Shown here: positions 42,434-51,738 of the stretch, in pieces
Layout: each line of letters starts with the position of its first letter
Numbering within the stretch: the stretch's first letter is position 1
NCBI GenBank assembly: GCA_005778225.1
Contig: SXPC01000099.1
Location: 1 to 52,693 of the forward strand
Source: Planctomyces sp.
GTDB taxonomy: Bacteria > Planctomycetota > Planctomycetia > Planctomycetales > Planctomycetaceae
DNA: 52,693 bases
Reading direction: 5' to 3'
Notes under the pieces: model-generated
Told to the model about the DNA's origin: nothing
Database searches by the model: none
What the model saw: the letters and a program-made list of their open reading frames with translations, nothing else
Program-made: the position numbers and the translations under genes

Positions 42434-43456
42434 ATGTTCCGCAAGGGTTTTACACTGATTGAGTTACTTGTGGTGATCGCCATCATCGCGATGCTGGTTG
42501 CGATCCTGCTGCCTGCCGTTCAACAGGCACGGGAAGCCGCCCGCCGCAGCAGTTGCAAAAACAATCTGAAACAGCTGGCACTGGCGATTCACAACTATCA
42601 TGACACTTACAACCAGATGCCCATGATCACAACGGGGCAGGAAGTGTTTCAGTTGATGGACGGAACAACGGTTTCAGGATCAACTGTCAACACCTGTCAA
42701 TGGGGCTGGGGGGCATCTATTCTCCCGTTTGTCGAACAGGGTGCACTCTTCGATGCGTTGAATGTTGGAAATGCACGAATGAAAGATGCGTTTTCGAATG
42801 CGACAGCTCGATCTGGGATTCAAGGCGTCTATTCCGTATTCCGCTGCCCGTCCGATGCTTCTCCCTTGTTGAACGACCTGCGTAAAGTGAAAGATCCCGC
42901 AGGGACAGAGTACGAGACTGCACTCTCGAATTATGTTGCCTCGAATGGAACAACGGAGTTTTCCTGGCATCGTGGTACGCCGGGAGCAGGCAACTGGCAA
43001 GGGAATAATTTTGCCCCGCATCGAATGGCGAACGGGGCCATGATTGCCAGCGGCGGCGCAAAGTTCAGCGACATTACGGACGGACTGTCCAATACCATTC
43101 TCCTGGGCGAACGAACATATAAATTCACTGTTGGAAAGAACGATTCAACAACTGCGAAAGCAGCCTTACTGTTCGGTCAGGGAACGTATGCCAACGACGG
43201 TTACAGCACACGTTGGAACTTTGCCGACTTCGCCTTTATCTGCTCGGGGGGGATCAATTATCCACGCTATTCGAGCAGTGCAGTCGGGGTCAGCAGTCAA
43301 CACGCCGGTGGGGTTCAATGCGCGATGACCGATGGGAGTGTCCATTTTTTGAGCGAATCGACCCAGATGACTTATGGTTCGTTTCCGCCAGTGATGGACA
43401 GCGTTTATGAAAAGCTTGTCTCTGTCGATGATGGTGGTGTGTTGGGTGAGTTTTAA
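42434..43456 (+). CDS. DUF1559 protein with type IV prepilin-like N-terminus
   Basis: 340 residues from ATG 42434, which has GGAGA about seven bases upstream. The start MFRKGFTLIELLVVIAIIAM is a class III prepilin signal, cut after Gly5 and methylated at Phe6, with a hydrophobic helix. The DUF1559 (SBP_bac_10) domain follows, typical motifs being QAREAARRSSCKNNLKQ and a C-terminal AMTDGSVHFL. Such proteins occur in very high copy number in planctomycetes and may form pseudopili or coat fibres. The ligand or partner is unknown. Terminator 14 bases after the stop. Confidence 0.93.
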   Translation: MFRKGFTLIELLVVIAIIAMLVAILLPAVQQAREAARRSSCKNNLKQLALAIHNYHDTYNQMPMITTGQEVFQLMDGTTVSGSTVNTCQWGWGASILPFVEQGALFDALNVGNARMKDAFSNATARSGIQGVYSVFRCPSDASPLLNDLRKVKDPAGTEYETALSNYVASNGTTEFSWHRGTPGAGNWQGNNFAPHRMANGAMIASGGAKFSDITDGLSNTILLGERTYKFTVGKNDSTTAKAALLFGQGTYANDGYSTRWNFADFAFICSGGINYPRYSSSAVGVSSQHAGGVQCAMTDGSVHFLSESTQMTYGSFPPVMDSVYEKLVSVDDGGVLGEF

Positions 43457-43469
43457 TCACCGCAAGGAT

Positions 43470-43502
43470 GCGTCACCACGTTGCTGGTGACGCTTTTTTT
43501 TG
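43470..43502 (+). terminator. Terminator after DUF1559 gene
   Basis: GCGTCACCA (43470-43478) and TGGTGACGC (43485-43493) form a perfect 9-bp stem around a six-base loop, followed by eight T. It would reduce read-through into the lipoprotein gene that starts 45 bases later. Confidence 0.92.
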
Positions 43503-43547
43503 AGTTCACATTCTCTTAACGGCATGACTCTCAAAGAGGTTTCTCGA

Positions 43548-43970
43548 ATGTTTGGTAATGCTTATTTTCGCAGGATGATGACATCCGTCATTTGCACGAT
43601 CTCCATGATATCGCCCGGTTGCGGCGAGAAGGGCCCGGATCTGGCGAAGGTGTATGGCAAAGTGACGATGGATGGAAATCCTCTTCCCAATGTGACGGTT
43701 CTGTTCAATCCGACGCAGGGAGGACGTCCGTCGCTGGGAACCACCGGGACTGATGGTTCTTTTGTGCTCTACCACACCTCCGGACGAAAGGGTGTCGAAC
43801 TGGGCGAGCATGAAGTCTTTATCGATCCGAAGGAAGAAGAAGCCGCCGGAAGTCGTCCTGGGCCTCCCAAGACATACGCGGTGCCAAAAGACAAAAGGAA
43901 TGTTTCCATCGCAGAGGGGTCTCATGAGATGAACTTCGATCTTGTCTCCAAGTCTGAGAAAAAGAAGTAA
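43548..43970 (+). CDS. Lipoprotein with beta-sandwich (carboxypeptidase regulatory-like) domain
   Basis: 140 residues from ATG 43548, with AGAGG about nine bases upstream; ATG 43524 is also in frame. A signal ends in MISPGC, a lipobox. The mature part (VYGKVTMDGNPLPNVTVLFNP) is the transthyretin-like repeat of planctomycetal small lipoproteins. The end is basic (SKSEKKK). Such a gene often stands directly after a DUF1559 gene, as here, so the two may form a surface complex. It is followed by the thioredoxin-fold gene after 37 bases. Confidence 0.85.
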   Translation: MFGNAYFRRMMTSVICTISMISPGCGEKGPDLAKVYGKVTMDGNPLPNVTVLFNPTQGGRPSLGTTGTDGSFVLYHTSGRKGVELGEHEVFIDPKEEEAAGSRPGPPKTYAVPKDKRNVSIAEGSHEMNFDLVSKSEKKK

Positions 43971-44007
43971 GCACCTTTAACACGTCTGCTGTGACGATGG
44001 GCTTTTT

Positions 44008-45636
44008 GTGATTCGCTTTCTCTGGAAAACTACTGTGAGATCTCTTCATTTCCTATCGCTGTTCTCGGCAATCATTTTTGTCGGTTCCATTTCCTCGGTT
44101 TGTGTCGCAGCTGGAAACGAACCCTCGCAGGTCACCTGGCGAACTGACTATGCTCAGGCTCTGAAGGACTCGCAGACCAGTCAAAAACCACTTCTGCTTT
44201 TCTTCACCGGTTCGGACTGGTGCTCAGTCTGCAAGAAGCTGGAGAACGCGGTTCTGCATGAAGCCGAGGTTGTCTCGCTCATAGAATCTGAGTTCATCCC
44301 TGTCATGCTGGACTACCCCAGGTCGTTCCAGCTCAATGAAGAGCTGACACGACAAAATGATGAATTGAACAAGCAATTCACGATTCAAGGTTACCCCACC
44401 GTCATTGCATGTTGCGACAATGAAAAGCCATATGGCTTGCTGCTGGGCTACAGCGGTAATCGCGATGAGACGATTCAGAATCTGAAATCAATGGCTGTGG
44501 CCGGCAGAGTCCTGGCGAGTTTGCCGGACGATTTTTCTGTCGAAACGACGAAAGACCAGACTGCCCTGGAAACACTAGTGACGCATCTTTCAGTCGAGCA
44601 GCTGGCAGGAGAATGGCTGCCGTACATGAACCGAGTTGTCGAGTTGACTCCTGAGGACGATCCCTCCTTTGTGAAGATCAACGCCATTCGTGAGCAAGTC
44701 GCCGACATCAACGACATCAAAGCCTGGACAGCTGAAATCGCGAAACTATCAGGAGGAATCAGCCGACGTGGCATGCGTCCCCCGGGTCCCAATGGTGGTC
44801 GTGGGGAGCGAGATTCAAAAACACCTGACATGACCCAGGCGATCGCCTTTATCGATGCGAGGATGACGGAGTCGGCTGGCAAACCAAAGAAGATCGAGTT
44901 CCTGACGACTAATAAAGTCACCTTGTTGTCAGCCGCCCAACGATGGGATGACGCGATCGCCTTGATGACACAAACCGCGAACGCAAACGGTACCGGTGAT
45001 TACGACAAAGCACGCTTGAAACGAGAGATCGCCTTACTGCTGATCCGCAAAGGGGACTGCGAACAAGCCATCCAGTATCTCACGGACTACCACAATGAGC
45101 TGGTCGCCATCCAGTGCGATGGTGGATACCCGCTTGAGATCCACCTTCTGCAGGAGTTTTTGTTCCATGGGCATCCGGAAATCACCGCTCGCTATGCGGA
45201 TAAGATTCTGGCAGAACACAAAGAGGTTCCCAAGAACTTGAGTTACGTGTACTACGCAGGAGATCAGGCCTATCGGATCCTCGGCATCAACCTGGAGAAC
45301 CGTGCGATCTGTCTGGAGAAAAGTGTGTCTCAACACACGGACGCGACCATGAAAGAGCTCTGCAAAGCCGAAGCTGCGGTTTGTTATCGGGCGTTTGGCG
45401 CAACCCAGAAGGCCGACGATCTTCTCAAAACAATGACGGCACCCGAAGAGAGTATTGCTTTTGGAGACGACTCGCCACAAGCAGGAGGCCCGCTGCAACA
45501 ACGAGTCGATAAGACGATTGAAGCGGCCAAAGGCGATCGAATCGCAGCCTTGCGTTTCCTCGCCAGCCAGGCGAATGAAGAGGGAGCCAAGCGGCTGAAT
45601 CTGGAAGCGGACGCATTGGAGCGGTCGTCTGATTAG
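44008..45636 (+). CDS. Secreted thioredoxin-fold protein with helical C-terminus
   Basis: 542 residues from the GTG at 44008 (an in-frame GTG at 44035 is possible). Signal peptide about residues 1-35. The thioredoxin domain covers about 45-165, with the active pair Cys72-Ser-Val-Cys75 in SDWCSVCKKLE and a cis-proline in QGYPTVIA. It probably reduces or exchanges disulfides outside the cytoplasm. Residues about 190-540 are helical, with TPR-like repeats (AAQRWDDAIALMTQTA, GDCEQAIQYLTDYHN) that suggest protein binding. No family name is assigned. It follows the lipoprotein gene and may share its transcript. Confidence 0.85.
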   Translation: MIRFLWKTTVRSLHFLSLFSAIIFVGSISSVCVAAGNEPSQVTWRTDYAQALKDSQTSQKPLLLFFTGSDWCSVCKKLENAVLHEAEVVSLIESEFIPVMLDYPRSFQLNEELTRQNDELNKQFTIQGYPTVIACCDNEKPYGLLLGYSGNRDETIQNLKSMAVAGRVLASLPDDFSVETTKDQTALETLVTHLSVEQLAGEWLPYMNRVVELTPEDDPSFVKINAIREQVADINDIKAWTAEIAKLSGGISRRGMRPPGPNGGRGERDSKTPDMTQAIAFIDARMTESAGKPKKIEFLTTNKVTLLSAAQRWDDAIALMTQTANANGTGDYDKARLKREIALLLIRKGDCEQAIQYLTDYHNELVAIQCDGGYPLEIHLLQEFLFHGHPEITARYADKILAEHKEVPKNLSYVYYAGDQAYRILGINLENRAICLEKSVSQHTDATMKELCKAEAAVCYRAFGATQKADDLLKTMTAPEESIAFGDDSPQAGGPLQQRVDKTIEAAKGDRIAALRFLASQANEEGAKRLNLEADALERSSD

Positions 45637-45656
45637 TTTCAGTAGACAGAGCGATG

Positions 45657-45781
45657 AGTTGGAACGCAGAGCACGCGGATGGGAGCCGAGGTCGCGGAGA
45701 GGATTTCAACGCGAAGACGCCAAGTCGCAACAGAAGATTTGAATCTGGACGACCTCCTGATCTCCCCTGTGTTCCGGACTG
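45657..45781. repeat. Degraded copy C of the inverted-repeat element
   Basis: The left end TTGGAACGCAGAG (45659-45671), then GAGGTCGCGGAGAGGATT, matches the arms of copies A and B. The right arm is only vaguely seen as CCTGTGTTCCGGACTG (45766-45781). A TTTCAACGCGAAGACGCC block in the middle appears to be a different repeat. The element starts about 20 bases past the stop of the thioredoxin-fold gene. Confidence 0.5.
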
Positions 45782-45810
45782 CATGGAGCGCTGCGCGCGA
45801 GAATGGAGAT

Positions 45811-45859
45811 GAGAAAGTAGAAAGAATCGTGTTTCGCCTTCTCTACTTTCGACTTTCTC
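45811..45859. repeat. Inverted repeat, GAGAAAGT family
   Basis: GAGAAAGTAGAAAG (45811-45824) and CTTTCGACTTTCTC (45846-45859) pair at 13 of 14 positions around a 21-base loop. No T-run follows. It lies in the 393-base convergent gap 45637-46029. Confidence 0.55.
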
Positions 45860-45977
45860 CGATCAACTTTCTTGCGAAGCGCCGCTCACCCAAAGTTGTG
45901 AACATGGTCCGACTTTGTGACTGCGCTGGCTTAGATTTCGATTCGTATTAATGGTCGCTGTGGAACATCCAAACAAC

Positions 45978-46010
45978 AAAAAAGACCGCAAGGTTTTCCT
46001 CGCGGTCTTT
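45978..46010 (-). terminator. Terminator of the Bat-like operon
   Basis: AAAGACCGC (45981-45989) and GCGGTCTTT (46002-46010) form a 9-bp perfect stem with a 12-base loop. On the minus strand a T-run follows (ACAAAAAAG, 45975-45983 plus strand); a shorter T-run in the plus direction may let it work both ways. It lies 20 bases past the end of the large gene. Confidence 0.85.
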
Positions 46011-46029
46011 GAATGAAGATTCGTTCCAG

Positions 46030-49000
46030 TCAGGTTTCCTTCGAAGCTTTCTGCAACCAGCTTTGCAGCAGTTCCTTCAAGTTGGTCACTCCGCCTTCTC
46101 CCTGTCGGAAGTAAGCCAGTTCCAGTTGTTTGACGGTCGACTGCAGTTCGGATCGCTGCTCGGAGTTGAACTTGGATGACTGCTGGAGTTGTTGCAGGAA
46201 CCCGATGGCAGAGAACGCATTCAATGTCTCGGGCATGGCAAGCGTCTGACCTTCGACGACGATCGATGTCTTCGGAGTCATCAGCTGATAGGCTACACCG
46301 AAAACAACCGCAGTGAGAACGCCAAGCAAAGCCCACATCCCGTAGTTGGTTCGAGCATAGTTCTCGACCAGCTTGATGCTCGGACCGACTGAGACAATAT
46401 CCGCATCATTGAATCGCTGATAAACCACTTCGGTCGTCGGAACTTTGTCCTTGGGTTCCGAGAACACGAATGTCTCAGGAATGGCTTCCGTCCCAGCTGA
46501 CTGCATCGTGATGGTGCAGGTTCGTTCTGTGAGAACAACATTCTCGGGAGCTGTCGGATCGAATTTGACGACTGACAGTTCGCTTGGCTTCTCTTCCAAA
46601 ATTTCAAAGCCAGGATAATCCATCTTCACCAACTGACCGATGCTCGGAAGCACCCCTCGAGCGGTGGCCTTGATCTCCAGTGAAAGCTTGCCGTCTTTGG
46701 CTTCGCGTTCATCCAGCGTCTGTACAAGTTTCAGATTGTTGAATGGACGCTCCTTGCCTTGTTCTGGGCGACAATCCAAGGGCACGATCGCGGTTTCAAT
46801 TGGCAGGACGACATACCCTGAGGTATCGATGAAATCCATATCCAGAGTCAATGAGGGCAAGGCATCCACCTGGGGCCCTTTCGCTTTCAACAGCAGATAC
46901 GCGTATGGCGTGACTCGCCAACCGTACTGATCCATGGCCTTCGACTGAACTCCCGGCTCCTGGAACGTCACCGACATGACTTCGAACTGTTCTTCCAGAG
47001 CTGTCCTGACAGAGGCTTCAAACTTGTCCCGATAGTTTTCATTCGGGCGACCATAATTGTAGGCGAAGTTCTGCCCGTTCTGATTCTTGAGATACTTCTT
47101 GAACCCACCCGATTCACGTTCGATATCGGTGGTGTGTCGTAGATTGACATAAACTCCGAACGGCTCGGAATGCCCAACGACATCACTCCCATCGACGAAG
47201 GCATCCATCCGAATCTCTGTCACGAGATCCTTGTAGTACGCGAACACTTTCTGAGCTTCGGCGGACAGCGGGTGATTTCCAACCACTTCCAGGCCTGTTT
47301 TCAGAAAGCGGTACTTTGCATTCGGTTTTACGGACGGGAGCGCCTGGATCATCGTGTTGGCAAACTGTTCCTCATGATACGCGCGAGCAGGTTGTGGCAG
47401 GTCCGCGATGGCTGCAATGATCAATGGGGGTTGAGAGACAGCCAGGCGATTTGTTTCATCGATCCCACCGACATCGCAGGCCCCCAGGGCTGCAAAGAAC
47501 CAGATCTGGTAGACGTCGGAAGAGTACTTACTCTGCGGCATCTGCGTCACTTGTTCGCGGTAGTCTTTGGCCGCTGACTGGAATTGTTCGAAGGCTTTCT
47601 GGCGATACTCTTCAAAATTGTGATGAGAATCGATCTCGTCTTTATAAGCATTTTCATCATGAAGCAATGAGGCTTGTGCGACCTTGAGCGTCCAGCTGTC
47701 TGGATGGGAAGCAAGACCTCGTTCGAGCAGTTCGTACGCGACCTGATAGCCACGAGATACCTCGGCCTTTAGATCTTCGATCTTGCGATTGGTTTTGTAT
47801 TGCTGCTGTAGCTTTGGATCTTTCCAGACAGAGGCCAGGTTGGCACGCATGGTCTGCGCGATTTTACTCAGAGTCGTATCATCCAGAGACTTCACATCAC
47901 CGAGGACTCTTTCGATGGCTTCCAGGCGATAGACTTCTGCGGTCGAATGACTCTTCATAAACGCATCGAGCAGAATGCTCTCGCTGATAGGCTCGATCGG
48001 AAGTGCTTTCAAGCGGACCAGCCAGGCAGACAGTTCATTCAAATTGCGTTCCTGCTGAGATCGAGTCAGCGGGATCATCTCTGAACGCGGCTGGAAACTG
48101 TAGGCCATGTACATTCCACGGGTATTGTTCGCAGCGTTCATGTCATGATTGCGAATCCAGACTCTCATAAACTCTTCGGCCTGCTCATGAGCCCGATGAG
48201 GCATGATTGCAGCCAGTTGTTCGATGTAGGGAAACGCGTTCGTTTCTTCAGCGGCTTTCAGGTAGAGCTTCGACATCATCGTCATGAACTCAGGCTTCAT
48301 GCTGGGCATGATCATCGCCTGCCAGTCGGCATTAGGGGCCGTCGCCACGATATCCTTCAGCGCGATTGGCTGCAGAGGACCACGATTATTCTGCGGGTTC
48401 TGGCCCATATTCATGGCGTCGTCCATGAAGAAACTGTTGCCGTAGCGATCACGACGCATCTGGGGAGTCAGCTTCACATCTTTGGCAAGGTCGTATGTGA
48501 CCTGGGCTTCGAGCATCCAGTTTTCTGCCAGCAGAGTGACGGCGGGCTTCCAGTGTTCCACTTGGCTATCAGGCTGTCCTTGCACTGCTTCGAGAAGTGC
48601 CTCGACTGATCGAGACTGAAGCTGCAGATTCTTCAATCGTTCTTGAATGTTGGCTGGCTCTTGAGTGATCCCTTGAGACACCTTCGTTCCCAGCTTTGAG
48701 AGAATCATCACGCCACGCGATGAATGATTCTGAAAGCTCTCCTTCAACCATGCGGAACCGATGTCCGCAGGCAGATTGGGAGCCAGTTCAATACAACGCG
48801 TGACGGCTTTGACTTCATTCTCTTCTGAGACGCCCTCCATCTTCAAGACAGCCTGGAGCGTGTTCCAGCCTTTGTCCCAACGACTTTGTCCGACGAATTC
48901 TTTCTGGTCGGCCAGGTAGTATTCCGTCAGCAGCAGCAGAGCATCATGATCTTTCTGAGCAATGGCATCTTCCAGGGGAGGCAGGAACGGCCCAGCCGAT

Positions 49001-49752
49001 TCCGGTTTGCCAGCTAAGACGATCAGACGTGCGACTTCCTTTGAAGTCAGCCCAAACTCGGGCTGAGTCTTCAGCTTCTCGCTGAACATGGCAACGTAGG
49101 TTTCGATCGCATGTCCCTGCTCCAGAGACATCTTAAACAGCGGAGCTAAGCGAGTCGTCAGAGATTCCTCAAAGGGAACGGGACATGCCTGGATCATTCC
49201 AAACAGATCATCCGGAGAAAAGACATTCTGGATCGCGTACTTCTGCTGTGGATTGTTTGGCAGGCGGGCTTGTCCACCAGCAGGGGTTTCTAAAATCGTC
49301 AGCAACGACTGATACGCATCTTTGCGAGAGGTTTCCGGGAGTTCTCGATAGAACTTTTCGACATTCTCCCAGTGAGACAATGACACGTCGTGAACCAGTT
49401 GATCCAGTTTCTGCTGCTCTGTCAGTTCGCCCGCTGGGTCTGTTTTCTCAGCCGCATCCTGCTCGATTTTCCAGGCTTCCAGAATCGCGGATGGTCGTCG
49501 GTCGAATTTCAGTTTGGACAGTGTTTGAGTCAAAGAGTCTACGAGCTTTGTCGAAGCAGAATTCTCACCACCAGCTGCAGCCGGCGATGCTTCCGTCGAT
49601 TCTGCAGGGCCGACTCGTTTCTCGGAATCCGAAGACGCGGCCTTCATCGCTTCCATATTTGGAGACAATGGTGACTGGCCATAAACTTGGAAATCGAACG
49701 CAGGCCCTAGTAGAGCGACCCCTAAACAGATACTTGCAAAACGAGTGATCAC
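46030..49752 (-). CDS. Very large secreted, C-terminally anchored protein of the Bat-like operon
   Basis: 1240 residues from a GTG start. Signal peptide about residues 1-25, cleaved after VYG or VYGQ. The N-terminal 800 residues are alpha-helical with tetratricopeptide-like character (FEQFQSAAKDYREQVTQMPQ, for example), the middle is mixed, and residues about 900-1090 are beta-rich. A membrane segment is near the C-terminus (MWALLGVLTAVVFGVAYQLM), followed by a short cytoplasmic helical tail (EGQTLAMPETLNAF and onward). The layout, a long periplasmic chain with a C-terminal anchor, recalls BatD/BatE-type proteins, but the size is far larger. Function unknown; the gene is last in the operon and ends at a terminator. 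Confidence 0.75.
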   Translation of the reverse strand: MITRFASICLGVALLGPAFDFQVYGQSPLSPNMEAMKAASSDSEKRVGPAESTEASPAAAGGENSASTKLVDSLTQTLSKLKFDRRPSAILEAWKIEQDAAEKTDPAGELTEQQKLDQLVHDVSLSHWENVEKFYRELPETSRKDAYQSLLTILETPAGGQARLPNNPQQKYAIQNVFSPDDLFGMIQACPVPFEESLTTRLAPLFKMSLEQGHAIETYVAMFSEKLKTQPEFGLTSKEVARLIVLAGKPESAGPFLPPLEDAIAQKDHDALLLLTEYYLADQKEFVGQSRWDKGWNTLQAVLKMEGVSEENEVKAVTRCIELAPNLPADIGSAWLKESFQNHSSRGVMILSKLGTKVSQGITQEPANIQERLKNLQLQSRSVEALLEAVQGQPDSQVEHWKPAVTLLAENWMLEAQVTYDLAKDVKLTPQMRRDRYGNSFFMDDAMNMGQNPQNNRGPLQPIALKDIVATAPNADWQAMIMPSMKPEFMTMMSKLYLKAAEETNAFPYIEQLAAIMPHRAHEQAEEFMRVWIRNHDMNAANNTRGMYMAYSFQPRSEMIPLTRSQQERNLNELSAWLVRLKALPIEPISESILLDAFMKSHSTAEVYRLEAIERVLGDVKSLDDTTLSKIAQTMRANLASVWKDPKLQQQYKTNRKIEDLKAEVSRGYQVAYELLERGLASHPDSWTLKVAQASLLHDENAYKDEIDSHHNFEEYRQKAFEQFQSAAKDYREQVTQMPQSKYSSDVYQIWFFAALGACDVGGIDETNRLAVSQPPLIIAAIADLPQPARAYHEEQFANTMIQALPSVKPNAKYRFLKTGLEVVGNHPLSAEAQKVFAYYKDLVTEIRMDAFVDGSDVVGHSEPFGVYVNLRHTTDIERESGGFKKYLKNQNGQNFAYNYGRPNENYRDKFEASVRTALEEQFEVMSVTFQEPGVQSKAMDQYGWRVTPYAYLLLKAKGPQVDALPSLTLDMDFIDTSGYVVLPIETAIVPLDCRPEQGKERPFNNLKLVQTLDEREAKDGKLSLEIKATARGVLPSIGQLVKMDYPGFEILEEKPSELSVVKFDPTAPENVVLTERTCTITMQSAGTEAIPETFVFSEPKDKVPTTEVVYQRFNDADIVSVGPSIKLVENYARTNYGMWALLGVLTAVVFGVAYQLMTPKTSIVVEGQTLAMPETLNAFSAIGFLQQLQQSSKFNSEQRSELQSTVKQLELAYFRQGEGGVTNLKELLQSWLQKASKET

Positions 49753-49831
49753 GTCAGAAGATCCTTGAAGTTATCGAGAATGTATAGGTATTAAAAATTG
49801 CTTGGTGAAAATACAGACCCAGGTAGAACAC

Positions 49832-50608
49832 TTACGATCCGGCACGCTGAATGGTCGCACCGGCTCCTGCTCCTTCTGCGCGTCCATCGGAATCTCCCTC
49901 CCCTTTTCCTTTCCCCTTGCCCTTCCCTTTGCCTTTTCCTTTCCCCTCACCCATTCCGTCGGAGCCCTCTCCTTCGCCTTCCCCCTCTCCCTCACCTTTT
50001 CGCTGAGCCCGTTGGACCTGCGGGGGAAGTGGAAGTCCCTGCAGCTCTTCAATGCTCATGCGTTCCAGGCGAATCGAAGACTCGAGATTCTGATGAGACA
50101 TGACCAGCTCGTCCTTGTTTCGCTGCCCCTGCTTCTCCTCAGACACATATCGAAACCGCTGACGGGCCGACTCGATAAAGGGCAGCCACATCTCCTTGGG
50201 CTTGCCTTCCAGACGCATAATCCATGTTCCGTAAAACTCAGTCGACGCCAGAGTCGATGCAAAGTCGCTCTTGACCTTCTGTGACAACCTGCTGTTCGTC
50301 ACGACCAGCGGCGCCAGATCGACGAGATCACGATACGCCTTGGGTGTTGCACCGTGTTCAATCTGCAGCTTGGCCTTTTCGAGACGAACCTCCAGTAACT
50401 TCTCTTCCTGGTCCGCAGGAACAAGAGGCAGAATGCGATCATACATCTCAATGGCGGACTTCCGTTTTCCGGTCACCGCCAGCTGATGAGCCTGATCCAG
50501 GAGCGACGAAACACGATCCTGCTTCAGCTTCTCCTCACCAGGTCCAAAGTGATAAGCAGCTCCCGCCATCGGTAGCATCAACCAGAAGATCAGAAAGTAT
50601 GGTTTCAA
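49832..50608 (-). CDS. TPR-like secreted protein with Gly-Glu/Gly-Lys repeat tail
   Basis: 258 residues from a TTG with AGGA about eight bases upstream. A signal peptide or anchor is at residues 1-18 (FLIFWLMLPMAGAAY). Residues 30-90 carry a tetratricopeptide-type helical pair (LDQAHQLAVTGKRKSAIEMYDRILPL), as in BatC. From about residue 205 there is a run of GEGEGEGEGE, then GKGKGKGKGKGKGKG and a GEG segment, encoded by GGxGAx/GGxAAx hexamers on the minus strand near 49900-50005. It is between the second VWA gene and the 1240-residue gene, on the same strand. Confidence 0.75.
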   Translation of the reverse strand: MKPYFLIFWLMLPMAGAAYHFGPGEEKLKQDRVSSLLDQAHQLAVTGKRKSAIEMYDRILPLVPADQEEKLLEVRLEKAKLQIEHGATPKAYRDLVDLAPLVVTNSRLSQKVKSDFASTLASTEFYGTWIMRLEGKPKEMWLPFIESARQRFRYVSEEKQGQRNKDELVMSHQNLESSIRLERMSIEELQGLPLPPQVQRAQRKGEGEGEGEGEGSDGMGEGKGKGKGKGKGKGKGEGDSDGRAEGAGAGATIQRAGS

Positions 50609-50633
50609 CGGATGTGTCCTGTTTAATCATGCA

Positions 50634-50678
50634 CCTTCTCCCTTGAGGGGAGAAGGTGCCCGAAGGGCGATGAGGGTG
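50634..50678 (+). repeat. Dispersed hairpin repeat, copy 3 of 3
   Basis: CCTTCTCCC (50634-50642) and GGGAGAAGG (50648-50656) form a perfect 9-bp stem with a five-base loop; the unit ends GGGCGATGAGGGTG. It sits inside the Bat-like operon, in the 122-base gap between the TPR-like and VWA genes. Confidence 0.75.
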
Positions 50679-50730
50679 AGCTCTAGGCAACGTTAGATTC
50701 ACAATGACATTTCGACTCCAGGCATTCCCT

Positions 50731-51738
50731 TCACGAAACCAGCTCCTTCTCCCGTGATACCGACTCCCTCCACTCCCGCTTCACCATACGACCAGGATTC
50801 CACGTCGTCCCGTACCGATCCAACAAGACCGGCAGCATTGCCAGGACAAACGAACCAACCCCCATCATGATGAGAGCATACTCTCTGACCGAGAAGCTCT
50901 TCAGGAACGAAGCATCCGGAACTGCCATCACCGTTCTCGCCAGCTTGGAATCCAGATGCAGTTTATTGCCATTGTGATAATGACCACCAAGACGAATCGC
51001 GATCTGATTCAACGTCGACACATCCTGTCGTGACTGGTGACCATCGATAAATTTGCCCGAGGTTGCATCGCCGACACCCAGGACAAGAATCTCTCCCACG
51101 GAGGCAGGCATCTTGGGCATACCACTAGCGGGGACTGTATCGCCGTCACTGACAATGATGATCGAAGTACTGTCAGGAGCCCACTTCTTGGCCAACTCTG
51201 CAGCCTTTTCGAGACCGGAGAACAGATTCGTTTTCCCAGTCTCAAAAACAGCGAACAGCGGTAGATCGTTCAGGATATTACTGATAACTTCTGGATCCGT
51301 CGTTTCTTCAACGACGGCAAAGGCATCGGTATAGACAGCAAAAACACTCGTTTTGAAACTGGAAATCATTGTCCGTTGAAAGATCGATTCCAAGAGTTCC
51401 TTGCCGCGTGCCTTGCGGGTCTGTTTCCCCTCGGTCCCCGCATCCTTCAGATCCATACTTGGCGAAACATCCAGCAGCACGATCAGATGCTGGGACTCTT
51501 CTTCTTTGACGTTCTGTTTCCCATGAATCTGAGGATCGACCGCCATCAGCGTCACCAGTCCCCAGGTACAGCACGTCAAAGACAAGATACGCACAACCGG
51601 TGCAAGCTGGCCTAGAAGTGATGCCCTCTTGTTTGGCCCGAACGCCAGATAACCAAGACGGCTCACACGTCGGGCGTGCAGGACTTCTGTCATCAATACA
51701 AACAACGCCACCGCAATGGCGACACACATCGCTACCAT
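50731..51738 (-). CDS. VWA-domain membrane protein, BatB-like
   Basis: 335 residues from the ATG at 51738, seven bases of overlap with the preceding gene; longer in-frame starts exist up to 51804 but are less likely. Two membrane segments near residues 3-19 and 45-66 come before a VWA domain (about 82-260). Its metal-ion site is Asp90-Val-Ser92-Pro-Ser94, then T (TNLF) and SDGDTVP. A third membrane segment follows at about 290-312. VWA domains bind partner proteins through a divalent metal. Overlap with the BatA-like gene indicates translational coupling. Confidence 0.85.
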   Translation of the reverse strand: MVAMCVAIAVALFVLMTEVLHARRVSRLGYLAFGPNKRASLLGQLAPVVRILSLTCCTWGLVTLMAVDPQIHGKQNVKEEESQHLIVLLDVSPSMDLKDAGTEGKQTRKARGKELLESIFQRTMISSFKTSVFAVYTDAFAVVEETTDPEVISNILNDLPLFAVFETGKTNLFSGLEKAAELAKKWAPDSTSIIIVSDGDTVPASGMPKMPASVGEILVLGVGDATSGKFIDGHQSRQDVSTLNQIAIRLGGHYHNGNKLHLDSKLARTVMAVPDASFLKSFSVREYALIMMGVGSFVLAMLPVLLDRYGTTWNPGRMVKREWRESVSREKELVS

